From Fodinicola feengrottensis (GTDB taxonomy: Bacteria > Actinomycetota > Actinomycetes > Mycobacteriales > HKI-0501), in NCBI RefSeq assembly GCF_010993775.1, contig NZ_WOTO01000004.1, forward strand, positions 184,710 through 248,709: a stretch of DNA of 64,000 nucleotides, given 5' to 3'. Made by a program: the position numbers and the translations under genes. Of this stretch, positions 19,312 to 28,115 are shown piece after piece (within the stretch, counting starts at the first letter, position 1; each line of letters begins with the position of its first letter). The notes beneath the pieces are model-generated. The model saw only the letters and a list, made by a program, of their open reading frames with translations. It ran no database searches and was not told the DNA's origin.

Positions 19312-19347
19312 GTCCCGCCGCATCACCAAAATACGGTGTTGCGGGAC
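19312..19347 (-). terminator. Hairpin downstream of pdtaR
   Basis: GTCCCGC (19312-19318) pairs with GCGGGAC (19341-19347), extended inward by CACC with GGTG across a small bulge. No U-run follows, so termination is only suggested. The 19186-19426 interval holds nothing else I can support. Confidence 0.4.
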
Positions 19348-19426
19348 CTTGCCCGACTTGTCGGCCGGCATGTCCGCGCAGCGTACTCGCCATCTGGTCA
19401 GACGGTCACCGCGACCCGCCATCGCC

Positions 19427-20017
19427 CTACGGCTGCTCGGCGAGTCCCTTAAGAACCGCCGCCGCGACCGTACGCATCGAGGTGCGCCGGTTCATCGCGG
19501 CCCGCTGGATCCACCGGAACGCCTCTGGCTCGGTCATCCCGTGCTCGTCCATCAGGACGCCCTTGGCCCGCTCGACCACCTTGCGGGTCTCCAGCCGCTG
19601 GGTGAGGTCGGAGACCTCGGCCTCCAGCGTGACGATCTCGGCGAACCGGGCGGTGGCCATGTCGATGGCCGGCAACAGGTCCTTCTTCTGGAAGGGCTTC
19701 ACCAAATACGCCATCGCGCCGGCCGTACGAGCCCGCTCGACCAGGTCGCGCTGGCTGAAGGCGGTCAGGATGACCACTGGCGCTATCCGGGCGCCGGCGA
19801 TCCGCTCGGCCGCCGCGATGCCGTCCAGAACCGGCATCTTCACGTCCAGGATCACCAGGTCCGGCCGCAACTGCTCGGCCTGCTGAACCGCCTGCTCGCC
19901 GTCTCCGACGGCGCCGACGACCTCGAACCCTTCCTCGGTGAGCATCTCGGAAAGATCCAGGCGAATCAGCGCTTCATCCTCCGCGATCAACACACGGCGT
20001 GGGGAAGCGTCGGTCAC
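19427..20017 (-). CDS. pdtaR: ANTAR-domain response regulator PdtaR
   Basis: Response regulator of about 196 residues that, in mycobacteria, binds RNA hairpins through its ANTAR domain and prevents termination. The receiver domain runs from RRVLIAEDEALIRLDLSEML with the phosphoacceptor Asp in LVILDVKMP, and Lys in YLVKPF. The C-terminal ANTAR three-helix domain is seen in LETRKVVERAKGVLMDEHG and EAFRWIQRAAMNRRTSM. AGGAG precedes the GTG start at 20017. Its histidine kinase partner PdtaS is not in the window. The neighbourhood (polA, tRNA) is as in mycobacteria. Confidence 0.92.
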   Translation of the reverse strand: MTDASPRRVLIAEDEALIRLDLSEMLTEEGFEVVGAVGDGEQAVQQAEQLRPDLVILDVKMPVLDGIAAAERIAGARIAPVVILTAFSQRDLVERARTAGAMAYLVKPFQKKDLLPAIDMATARFAEIVTLEAEVSDLTQRLETRKVVERAKGVLMDEHGMTEPEAFRWIQRAAMNRRTSMRTVAAAVLKGLAEQP

Positions 20018-20157
20018 GGTGACTCCTAGACAGCTGGGACGGGCAGAGCTTGAAGGCTCAACGATACGAAACCCGCTGAGCGGGACCCGCCGGGCCTTCC
20101 CGGACACCCTAGTCGTTCGGACCCGCAGCCTATCGGGATAGTCTGTGCGTCGGTCAG

Positions 20158-20230
20158 GCCCCCGTAGCCCAACGGCAGAGGCAACGGATTCAAAACCCGT
20201 CCAGTGTGCGTTCGAATCGCACCGGGGGCA
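20158..20230 (+). tRNA. tRNA with CAA anticodon (tRNA-Leu), short variable loop
   Basis: The acceptor stem GCCCCCG/CGGGGGC, a D arm, the anticodon stem ACGGA/CCCGT (last pair mismatched) with loop TTCAAAA (anticodon CAA), a five-base variable loop and the T arm GTGCG-TTCGAAT-CGCAC all fold. The discriminator is A and the gene encodes CCA. At 73 nt it lacks the long variable arm expected of leucine tRNAs, so the amino-acid identity rests on the anticodon alone. Confidence 0.85.
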
Positions 20231-20331
20231 CCAGTCAGAGGCCCTGTTTGTCGCATAGAGCGCGTGTCACTCTCCAGCGGCGCGGCCAGCATTACCCGCT
20301 CCAGTAGAGACCGCTCCACGGCGCCGCACCT

Positions 20332-20362
20332 GTCGAGTGCGGAACAAAACCCCGCACTCGAC
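20332..20362. repeat. Stem-loop copy 2 of a dispersed repeat
   Basis: A perfect 11-bp stem GTCGAGTGCGG/CCGCACTCGAC with the loop AACAAAACC, followed by AAAAAG. It is nearly identical to 2895-2923. Placed after the tRNA it may act as a terminator in the minus direction, but the match of the loop to the other copy suggests a repeat family. Confidence 0.6.
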
Positions 20363-20420
20363 AAAAAGCCAGGCGAAACAAAGCCGAGCCCAGCTCCCGG
20401 GAGTTACGCGTCGGGGCCCG

Positions 20421-20467
20421 TTGCGAGGTCAAATACCTAGAAGTACTATGCATCATGCTGCTAGGTA
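20421..20467 (+). promoter_or_regulatory. Promoter and operator of the PadR gene
   Basis: TTGCGA (20421-20426) and TACTAT (20444-20449) are separated by exactly 17 bp, a good sigma-70-type promoter. The inverted repeat TACCTAG (20434-20440) and CTAGGTA (20461-20467) brackets the -10 box, as expected for autoregulation by the PadR protein. Confidence 0.65.
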
Positions 20468-20482
20468 CGGAGGTGAGGTTTG

Positions 20483-20857
20483 GTGAAAGTCACGAAGGAT
20501 CTGGTCGCCGCCTCGGCGACGCCCATGGTGCTGGGGATCCTCGCCGAGGGCGAGAGCTACGGCTACGCCATTCTCCGGCGAATCAACGAGCTTTCCGGTG
20601 GCGAGCTGGATTGGACCGAAGGGCTGCTCTACCCGCTGCTGCACCGGCTGGAACGCCTCGGGTACGTGGAGGCGAGTTGGCAGGCGGCGAAGGGCGAGCG
20701 GCGACGCAAGTACTACCGCATCACCGACCAGGGCCGGACTGAGCTGGCCGAGCAGCGCCGGCAGTGGGACACGGTCGTGGACGCGCTCAAGAAACTCGGT
20801 CAGGGCCTCGCCGATCGCGGGGCTATGACGGTGATCCCGCTGGAGGGCAAGGCGTGA
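20483..20857 (+). CDS. PadR-family transcriptional regulator
   Basis: Repressor of about 124 residues. GGAGGT at 20469-20474 favours the GTG at 20483 over the adjacent TTG at 20480. The winged helix is visible in GESYGYAILRRINEL and LLYPLLHRLERLGYVEASW with the wing KGERRRKYYRITDQGR. This is the PadR type that pairs with a membrane protein gene translated from an overlapping start (GTGA at 20854), which is the arrangement here. It probably represses its own operon. Confidence 0.88.
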   Translation: MKVTKDLVAASATPMVLGILAEGESYGYAILRRINELSGGELDWTEGLLYPLLHRLERLGYVEASWQAAKGERRRKYYRITDQGRTELAEQRRQWDTVVDALKKLGQGLADRGAMTVIPLEGKA

Positions 20858-22239
20858 CAGTGCACGAAAGCCAGGAAGAGGAGTTGGCGGCGCAGTTCGC
20901 CCAGTGGCGGCAATACGTACAGCGCCGTCCCGAACTGCAGAAGTCCGACGCCGACGAACTGGAAGACCACCTCCGCGGTTGCGTCGACGAACTTGTGGTG
21001 GCCGGTCTGAGCGCCGACGAGGCGTTTCTGGTCGCGGTCAAGCGAATGGGCAGCCTGGACGAGCTGTCCCGTGAGTTCGCCCGGGAGCATTCCGAACGGC
21101 TGTGGAAGCAGCTGGTGCTCACTGGCGAGACTGACGGCATCGGCGGCTCAGTGCCGGACAAGCGCGCTCGGTGGGACCTGTGGGTGATGATCGGCTGTGC
21201 GGTGGGCGCGGCGATCTCGATCAAGGTGCCCGAGCTGTTCGGGGTCGCGTGGGAACAGAGCACCCCGTTCTACGCGGCGAACTTCAGCCTGTTCGGGCTG
21301 CCCTGGCTGGCCGCCTACCTCGGCTGGCGGCGTCAGATCCGGGGGCCGCTGATCGGGATCCCGGTGGCACTGTTCGCGCTCGGAGCGGTGGCTGCCAACG
21401 CGTACCATCCGACCGGCAGCTCCCAGATGGTGGTCATCACCAGCATCCACCTCCCCATCGCCCTGTGGTTCGTGGTGGGTCTGGCGTACGTGGCGCGGGA
21501 CTGGCGCTCGTCGCGTCGAAGGATGGACTTCATCCGCTTCACCGGCGAATGGTTCGTCTACCTGGTGCTCATCGCCCTCGGCGGCGGGGTGCTCGTCGCA
21601 TTCATGTTCGGCACCTTCAACGCCATCGGGGTCAACCCGGAGACGTTTGTCATCCGGTGGCTGATTCCCTGCGGCGTCATGGGCGCGATCATCGTGGCCG
21701 GCTGGCTCGTCGAGGCCAAACAAAGCGTGGTCGAGAACATCGCCCCGGTGCTCACCCGGTTGTTCACTCCGCTGTTCACCGCGGTCCTGCTCGCATTTCT
21801 CATCGCCGTCGTCTGGTCCAGCGCCGGTATCGACGTGGAGCGCCAAGCGCTGATCCTGTTCGACCTGCTGCTGGTCGTGGTGCTGGGACTGCTGCTCTAC
21901 TCGATCTCAGCCCGCGATCCGCTGGCCCCGCCCGGCCTGTTCGACAAGCTGCAACTCGCCCTGGTGGTCAGCGCACTGGCCATCGACGTGCTGGTGCTCT
22001 TCGAGATCACCGGGCGTATCAGCGGGTACGGGACGACCCCGAACCGAGCGGTGGCGCTCGGCGAGAACGTCATTCTGCTGGTGAACCTCGCCTGGTCGGC
22101 CTGGCTGCTGCTCGCGTTCGCCCTCCGGCGTACGCGGTTCGCGAAACTCGAACGCTGGCAGACCGGCTACCTGCCTGTTTACGCCGCGTGGGCATGGGTC
22201 GTGGTCCTTGCCTTCCCACCATTGTTCAACTACGCCTGA
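20854..22239 (+). CDS. Multi-pass membrane protein paired with PadR regulator
   Basis: About 461 residues. The N-terminal 80 residues are soluble and helical and match the permease-prefix domain found behind PadR regulators (DELEDHLRGCVDEL followed by LSADEAFLVAVKRMGSLDELSREF). The remainder has about ten hydrophobic segments, for example WDLWVMIGCAVGAAISI and LVLIALGGGVLVAFMFG. No transporter or enzyme signature is visible. Start GTG overlaps the PadR stop, so the two act together, perhaps in an envelope-stress response. Frame intact. Confidence 0.75.
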   Translation: MTVHESQEEELAAQFAQWRQYVQRRPELQKSDADELEDHLRGCVDELVVAGLSADEAFLVAVKRMGSLDELSREFAREHSERLWKQLVLTGETDGIGGSVPDKRARWDLWVMIGCAVGAAISIKVPELFGVAWEQSTPFYAANFSLFGLPWLAAYLGWRRQIRGPLIGIPVALFALGAVAANAYHPTGSSQMVVITSIHLPIALWFVVGLAYVARDWRSSRRRMDFIRFTGEWFVYLVLIALGGGVLVAFMFGTFNAIGVNPETFVIRWLIPCGVMGAIIVAGWLVEAKQSVVENIAPVLTRLFTPLFTAVLLAFLIAVVWSSAGIDVERQALILFDLLLVVVLGLLLYSISARDPLAPPGLFDKLQLALVVSALAIDVLVLFEITGRISGYGTTPNRAVALGENVILLVNLAWSAWLLLAFALRRTRFAKLERWQTGYLPVYAAWAWVVVLAFPPLFNYA

Positions 22240-22305
22240 CGCACACTGGCGTTGGTGTCGTAGCGCCTGTCTCAATAATCGGTGGGATCAGAATTGGGCA
22301 GGCCT

Positions 22306-22311
22306 TACGAT
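22306..22311 (+). promoter_or_regulatory. -10 box for leaderless hydrolase gene
   Basis: TACGAT ends 7 bases before the ATG at 22319, with no ribosome-binding site between. Confidence 0.4.
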
Positions 22312-22318
22312 AGCGGGT

Positions 22319-23122
22319 ATGCGGAGTCGGGCTGGCCATGTCGCCTGGCAGCTTTTCGGCGAGAAGCCAGAGATTCTGCTGCTGCATGGGATGACCGACT
22401 CGGCGCGCGTGCTGGGACCCGTTGATCCCGTTCTTCACCTCGTACGGCGGCGTGCTCGCGACCGACGCGCGCGGGCACGGCCGATCCGGGCTGCCCGCGG
22501 AACCCGTCAGCGAGGCCGTGCTAGCGGCAGACGCGGCCATGGTGCTGGATGACCTCGCAGCCGGCCCCGTGCTGGTCGTCGGGCACTCGATGGGGGCGAC
22601 GACGGCCGCACAGCTGGGCCGGATCCGCCCGGACCTGGTCAGTGCGGCCGTTCTCGAGGATCCTCCAGTGTTCGGCCGCGAGCTGTTGCCGGCGGGTTGC
22701 CCGGTGCCGGACTGGCTGACTGACCTGCGCGCGCTCGACCCACAGGACACTCTCGATCGGGGTCGCGCGGACAACCCCCGCTGGTCAGCCGACGAATTCC
22801 GCCGTGGGCAACGTCAAAGCATGAGATCAACCCGGATTTTTTCAGCAGCCTGACCAAGCCGGTCCCTCCTCTGACCGAGGTCCTCGCCGCGGTGAGCTGC
22901 CCGATTTTGTTGCTGCACGGGGACACCGAACGCGGCAGCCTGGTCAGCCCGGAGTTCGGCGCCGCATGCGAACGTACGGCCGGCGGTCCACTCACGCCCG
23001 TACACATCGGCGGAGTCGGGCACAGCATTCGCCGGGAAGCACGCGACCACTACCGTGCGGTCGTTGGTGACTTCCTGACGGGGCGCGCCGGTGACCGACA
23101 GCGTGAGAATCCCGTCGAGTAG
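22319..23122 (+). CDS. Alpha/beta hydrolase (frame breaks near 22410 and 22815)
   Basis: About 265 residues when the frames are joined. Oxyanion region ILLLHGMTDSARVW, then ATDARGHGRS, nucleophile elbow GHSMGA (Ser), and near the end ILLLHGDTERG with the acidic residue and VGHSIRRE with the catalytic His. The full triad is therefore present. Joining needs small indels near 22410 and 22815. The reaction cannot be stated. The 3' end is convergent with another hydrolase gene and overlaps its open frame. Confidence 0.75.
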
Positions 23123-23750
23123 GTCCGGCCACGCGGGACGGACCATCGCCTGGCCAATCCCGTGCAACACCCGCAGCCGCGCGCCAGGGATTTCGCTGGC
23201 GAGCGCTTCGGCGTTGCCAACTGGGAAGAAGGGATCCTCGGCGCCGTGCATGACCAGCGTGGGTGCGGTGACCTGGCTGAGTCGTTCGCGCCACCGGGGC
23301 GTGCAGTCCAACGCCGCGAAGGCCGTGGCCAGGTGATTCGACCGTTGGACAGCGGGATCCGGACTGACCCGATCGAAGATCCGCGCGGCATTCTCGCGTA
23401 CGTCAGCGGGCACGAAGCCGCGCGTCCCGGCCAGCAGCTTCCCGACCTGAACCGCACCTTCGATCACGGATGTCCGGTCCGACCAGTCCGGTTCTGACGC
23501 GGACATGAAATGCGCCATGATCGCGGGCGCGTGCTCGGGCAGGTCCGGATCGTTAGGCCCAGGCGCGGTCGGACGGGTCGAGATCAGTGTCAGGGTGGCG
23601 ACCTTGTCGGGATAGTCCAGGGCCAGCAGTTGAGCGATCCAGCCCCGCCGCGAGCCGCTCACAGAACTCGTCCGGCCAGGTCAGCATCGAGTTGCCGATC
23701 AGCAGCACCGGCGGGTCCGCGGGATCGCCAAATCTCTCGACATATCTCAT
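23080..23750 (-). pseudogene. Alpha/beta hydrolase with internal deletion of the nucleophile region
   Basis: A perfect AGGAGGT precedes the start MRYVERFGDPADPPVLLIGN. After MLTWPDEFCERLAAG the sequence jumps, in another frame, to GWIAQLLALDYPDKVATLTL. In relatives about 60 to 70 residues lie between these points, including the Gly-x-Ser-x-Gly nucleophile elbow, which is missing here. The C-terminal part with VMHGAEDPFFP and the catalytic-His region follows. The protein could not be active, so this is a deletion pseudogene or an assembly gap near 23650. The true stop is unclear; the frame stays open, antisense to the neighbouring gene, to 22814. Confidence 0.65.
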
Positions 23751-23845
23751 CGGTTGCACCTCCTCTCCTCCCTCGCTAGACGCGGGGAGGCCGCCAAACT
23801 CATCGCCTTTCGCGCGGTTCCACGAAGGACGGCAGGTTGGACGTC

Positions 23846-24586
23846 TCAGGGCTTGGCGTCGAGGTCGTCGGAGCGGCCGGCGGTGAGCCGCGACCACTGC
23901 GAGGTCGGGCGGCCGTCGACGCGGAGGTTGGCGCTGTCGACCGGCCACTGCTGGGGCCAGCCATTCGGCGAGTCTTCCCATGTTTCCTGACGTCCATAGA
24001 CGGTGAGGTCCATAAGCGCGTAGTTGTTGTCCATCGCCTCCACGCCACGGCCGGTCGTCCAGTACGTCTCGAAAACACGGTCACCGTCGCGTACGTAGCA
24101 GACCACGTGGAACATGCCGACCTGGCGCCCGGCGAGCAGGTCCTTGGCCGAGTCCTGCGCCGAATACCACGGCATGGTCCAGCCCATGAAGTCCCGATAG
24201 CGGCGGCTTTGCTCGTACGGGCCCTGGCACAGGACCGCGTACGTGATGTCCCGCGACTGGAGGTAGGCCAGCTCGGTGACCTGGTTGGTATAGAAAGTGC
24301 AGCCTTCGCACTGCTCGGCGGCGCCGTGGTCGTGATGCCACATGAAGTAGTACGCAATGAGCTGCCGGCGGCCTTCGAACGCGTCGAGCAGCGTGACCGA
24401 ACCATCCGGCCCCGTCAACCTGAGCGTCGCGTCGACTTCGACCATCGGCAGCCGCCGACGGGCCGCGGCGATCGCGGAACCTTCCCGGGTGTGCGCCTTC
24501 TCCCGTTCTCGCAGGGTGTCGAGTTCGCCCTGGAAGGTGGCCCGCTCGACAACGTTGGGCAGGCTCGGGCTGGCTGACTCAGCCAT
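23846..24586 (-). CDS. DUF899 thioredoxin-like protein
   Basis: A 246-residue protein of the DUF899 family. GAGGAG precedes the chosen ATG at 24586. The thioredoxin-like fold carries CEGCTFYTNQV (Cys-x-x-Cys, about residues 93-103) after the strand LIAYYFMWHHD. The C-terminal half contains RDFMGWTMPWYS and VFETYWTTGRGVEAM, which are characteristic. Activity unknown, probably redox. It lies in a stress-type group with the sigma factor and YCII genes on the same strand. Frame intact. Confidence 0.85.
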   Translation of the reverse strand: MAESASPSLPNVVERATFQGELDTLREREKAHTREGSAIAAARRRLPMVEVDATLRLTGPDGSVTLLDAFEGRRQLIAYYFMWHHDHGAAEQCEGCTFYTNQVTELAYLQSRDITYAVLCQGPYEQSRRYRDFMGWTMPWYSAQDSAKDLLAGRQVGMFHVVCYVRDGDRVFETYWTTGRGVEAMDNNYALMDLTVYGRQETWEDSPNGWPQQWPVDSANLRVDGRPTSQWSRLTAGRSDDLDAKP

Positions 24587-24669
24587 GACTGTCTCCTCTG
24601 TTTTGATTGCCTTTTCGTCCCACTGACGAAGTACCCGATGAGAAATCGACATACCTGAGAGAAACTTTG

Positions 24670-25886
24670 TCAGAGCTCTCGAAGGCGGCGGGTCAGGTAG
24701 CGGCGCTCGGCCTCGGTCGGCGCCAGGTCGAGGGCCTGCTCGTACGCGAGCCTCGCCTCGGCCACCCGGCCGGCGCGGCGCAGCAGATCGGCCCGGGTGG
24801 CCGGCAGCAGGTGATATCCGTCCAGACGGCCGGCCGCCGCCAACTCGTCAACCAGCGCGAGGCCAGCGGGAATGCCGTCGGACATGGCGACCGCGACGGC
24901 GCGGTTGAGCTCGACGACCGCCGACGGCGCGAGGCGCGCCAGCTCCGCGTACAGGGCGGCGATTTGCGGCCAGTCGGTGGTCGCGGTGTCCGGTGCCGTC
25001 GCGTGGCAGGCGGCGATCGCGGCCTGCAGCTGATACGGCCCGGGGCGGCGCAGGGCCAACGCCTCGTCAAGGACGGCGACGCCTTCGGTGATCAACGCCT
25101 GGTCCCACCTGGACCGGTCCTGGAGTTCCAGCGGGACCAGCTCGCCGTCGTCCGTACGCGTCGCACGCCGGGCTTCGTGCAACAGCATCAGCGCCAGCAA
25201 ACCCCGTGGCTCGGGTTCGGTGGGCATCAACCGGGCCAGGACGCCGGCGAGGTAGATCGCCTCGGCGGTCAACGCGCGACGGCTGTCCTGCTCGTCATAA
25301 CCTTCGTTGAAGATCAGGTAGAGCACCGCGAGGACCGCGCCCAGCCGCTGCCCCAGCAGCTCGGCGGGCGGGACGCGGTAGGGAATGCCCGCCTCGGCGA
25401 TCTTGCGCTTGGCGCGTACCAGCCGTTGCGCCATCGTCGGTTCGGCGGTCAGGAACGCCTTGGCGATCTCGGCCGTGCTGAGGCCCGCGAGCGTACGAAG
25501 CGTGAGCGCGACCCTGGCCTCGAACGGCAGCGCCGGGTGACAGCAGGTGAAGATCAGCCGCAGCCGCTCGTCCGGGATCTCCTGCACCGACGACTCTTGC
25601 GGCTCGCGGGCCAGCATAGCGAGCTCACGCAGCTTCGTACGACCGGCGGTGTCGCGCCGGAGCCGGTCGATCGCACGATGACGCGCGGTGGTGGTCAGCC
25701 ACGCGCCCGGACGGTTCGGAATGCCGTCGCGCTGCCAGGTCACGAGCGCGGCCGCGAAGGCATCCTGGGCGCAGTCCTCGGCGAGGTCCCAGTCCCGGTC
25801 TGGCCGATCAAGGTGGCGACCAATTGGCCCCACACGTCCCGGTAGGCCGCGTCGACCGCTGCTCTTACGGCGTCGGGCCTGGTCAT
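24670..25886 (-). CDS. ECF42-type sigma factor with long C-terminal TPR-like domain (frame broken near 25805)
   Basis: About 405 residues. Region 2 includes DWDLAEDCAQDAFAAALVTW and region 4 TLRTLAGLSTAEIAKAFLTA with EPTMAQRLVRAKRKI. The C-terminal domain of over 200 residues (YLIFNEGYDE, RGLLALMLLHEARR, GPYQLQAAIAACHA) is the conserved helical extension of the ECF42 group. The first 27 codons (MTRPDAVRAAV) are in another frame; one missing base near 25805 joins them. Its ATG overlaps the YCII stop (ATGA); these sigma factors are always linked to YCII/DGPF genes. Confidence 0.9.
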
Positions 25887-26218
25887 TCCCAGACCGGGCG
25901 GACCTCAATGCCGCCCCACCGCGCGTAGGGATGGCCGGCGGCGATGGCGATCGCCTCGTCCAGATCGGCGCAGTCCAGCACCACGAAGCCGCCGACGAAG
26001 TCCTTCGTCTCGGCGAACGGCCCGTCCGAGACCAGCGTCTCGCCATTGCGGACCTGGACCGTCGTCGCGTCGACCACCGGCCGTAACCGCGCGCCGAACA
26101 CCTTGGCGCCGCGCCGCTCCAGGTCCGCCTCCCACGCCTGGTGCACGGGGTCGGCGTCGAGTTCCTCGTTGCTCGGTGAGGCGGACTCGTCATCGCAGAT
26201 CAGCAACACGTACTTCAT
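25883..26218 (-). CDS. YCII/DGPF-domain protein
   Basis: A 111-residue protein of the YCII-related family, with the name-giving SDGPFAETKDFVGGF stretch at residues 64-78 and a dimeric ferredoxin-like fold. MKYVLLICDD is a typical N-terminus. It is the standard partner of ECF42 sigma factors and is co-translated with one here. Its biochemical role is not established. Frame intact. Confidence 0.9.
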   Translation of the reverse strand: MKYVLLICDDESASPSNEELDADPVHQAWEADLERRGAKVFGARLRPVVDATTVQVRNGETLVSDGPFAETKDFVGGFVVLDCADLDEAIAIAAGHPYARWGGIEVRPVWE

Positions 26219-26277
26219 AGGCCCGAGTCTGGCACGCCGGTGCGACGACTTTTCGCGCTCTCAGCCGTGCCGCGAGC

Positions 26278-27057
26278 TCAGCGGGCAGATCGGTGTCGCC
26301 CCGGTGTGGTGCCGATGATGCTGGTGAAGGCCGTGATGAAGCCGCTGGGGTTCGCCCATCCGCAGGCATGCGCGACGTACGTGGTGTCGTGGCCGTCGCC
26401 GAGCAACACGAGGGCGTGATAGATGCGTAATTGGGTGCGCCACTCATAGAAAGTCATGCCGAGTTCGTCGTGGAAGAGCCGGCTGAGCGTACGGCCGCTG
26501 GCCCCGACGCGCTGCCCGAGCTCGGCCAGCGAGGTGGTGTTCGCGGGCTCCTCGTACAGCAGTTGGGCTATCGCCCGCAGCCGGTCGTCGTGTGGTTCCG
26601 GCAGCTGTAATGGCTGCTCATCCGCTTGGTGAAGCTCGTCCACGAGGACCCGGCGAAGACGAGCCTGGGCGGCGCGGTCCCAGGCCTGTGCCGCGCCTTC
26701 GTAGTTGCGTGGGCCGGTGAGGGTGAGCAGGATTTCGCGGGCCAGGTCAGAGGCCGTGAACACGGCCGGATGGGCTGGTACGAGCCGGGTCAGCGACGGC
26801 GGCAGGAACTGGATCCGCATATCGGTCTCACCGTGGGCTCGGTGGTAGTGCGTGAACCCAGCGGGGATCCAGGCGGCTCGATTGGCCGGCACGATCGAGG
26901 TGCCGCGTTCGGTGTGCACCGACAGGACACCGCGAGCCGCGTAGACAAGGTGGCCACGCGGGTGCGAATGTGCTGAACTCGTGCCGCCCGATGACCACAG
27001 ATGCAAACCGCCCGACGCCCACAACTGGGACATCCGAGGTTGGCGGCCGATGGGCAT
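26278..27057 (-). CDS. AraC-family transcriptional regulator with cupin sensor domain
   Basis: About 259 residues from ATG 27057; upstream alternative starts (for example TTG 27126) would run into the promoter of the divergent gene. The N-terminal cupin-like domain has HSHPRGHLVYAARGVL with metal-type His residues. The C-terminal pair of helix-turn-helix motifs is LAELGQRVGASGRTLSRLFH and TTYVAHACGWANPSGFITAF. It is divergent from a quinone oxidoreductase-like gene, its probable target. Frame intact. Confidence 0.82.
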   Translation of the reverse strand: MPIGRQPRMSQLWASGGLHLWSSGGTSSAHSHPRGHLVYAARGVLSVHTERGTSIVPANRAAWIPAGFTHYHRAHGETDMRIQFLPPSLTRLVPAHPAVFTASDLAREILLTLTGPRNYEGAAQAWDRAAQARLRRVLVDELHQADEQPLQLPEPHDDRLRAIAQLLYEEPANTTSLAELGQRVGASGRTLSRLFHDELGMTFYEWRTQLRIYHALVLLGDGHDTTYVAHACGWANPSGFITAFTSIIGTTPGRHRSAR

Positions 27058-27132
27058 AAGTTGGCATTCTATCGGTGGCAGGCCGCACTGCTCATTAGCG
27101 ACAGTGGACGCATGCTCAATAGCCAACAGACG

Positions 27133-28115
27133 ATGCGTGCGGCGGTTTGCGTCAGGGCCGGTGGCCCAGAAGTGCTGGAGATTCGGGAGGTGCCTCTACC
27201 AGCGGTCCGGGACGGCTGGAGCCTGGTACGGGTTGAGGGCGCCGGCCTGAACCGGTCCGAGCTGCGGACCCGTCAGGGCCACTCCCCCAGCGTGATTTTC
27301 CCGCGTGTGCTGGGAATCGAGTGTGTGGGAACCGTGGCGGCCTCGACCGACCCCAGCTTGCCGGAGGGGACCACTGTCGCGGCCGTCATGGGCGAGATGG
27401 GCCGGGAATTCGACGGTGGCTACGCGGAATACGCGTTGTTGCCGAATGCGCTGCTGATGCCGATCACGACCACCTTGCCTTGGGAGATCCTGGCCGCACT
27501 GCCCGAGACGTACCTGACCGCGCAGGGCTCGTTGGACGCGTTGGGTGTCATGCCGGGTGACCGGCGGCGGTTGCTGATTCGTGGGGGGACCTCGTCAGTC
27601 GGGATGGCGGCCGCGTCGATCGCGTCCGGCTACGGCCTGGAAACCGCCGCCACGACTCGGCGGCAAAGCAAAGCCGACGCGGTGAAGACGGCTGGCGTCG
27701 ACCACGTACTCGTCGACGATGGTAAATCGCTCGCGGCGAGCCTGCGCACGATCTGGCCCGACGGTCCGGACTTGGTGCTGGACCTGGTCGGTGCGCGCGT
27801 ACGGCCGTGGACTCGCTGCGGTTGGTCCGTCGCGGCGGCGGGACGGTGTGCGTCGCCGGCTCGCTCAGCGGCTGGCTGATCCCGGACTTCGAGCCGATCG
27901 CGATGATCCCGTACGGAACCAAACTCACGTCATTCCACAGCGACAACTTCAAGGGCAGCGTGGGCACGACCGTGTTGCAGCGGGTCGTACGCGAGGTCGA
28001 GGGTGGCGTCTACCGGCCCAACGTCGACCGCGTCTTTGACCTGGACGACATCGTCAAAGCCCACCAATATATGGAAAACAACGAAGCCACCGGAAAGCTT
28101 GTCGTCTTGCCTTAG
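27133..28115 (+). CDS. Zinc-independent MDR oxidoreductase, quinone-oxidoreductase type (frame broken near 27800)
   Basis: About 327 residues. MRAAVCVRAGGPEVLEIREV opens the GroES-like domain; NRSELRTRQGHSP and RVLGIECVGTV are typical of the family. The NADPH-binding fold has LLIRGGTSSVGMAAASIA instead of the usual GGxGxVG. The zinc-binding Cys residues of alcohol dehydrogenases are absent. A small indel near 27800 separates LVLDLVGA from VDSLRLVRRGGGTVCVAG. It reduces quinones or related carbonyls by family analogy. Its end overlaps the convergent AAA gene by four bases. Confidence 0.85.

Noticed and set aside
19195..19426. Small overlapping frames between the GNAT and pdtaR genes
   Set aside because: Several 60 to 80 codon frames exist on both strands, but none has a ribosome-binding site or a plausible protein pattern; only a hairpin is supported.
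24607..25845. A 412-codon plus-strand frame opposite the ECF42 gene
   Set aside because: Antisense shadow with no recognisable domain; the sigma factor and its C-terminal domain are clear on the minus strand.
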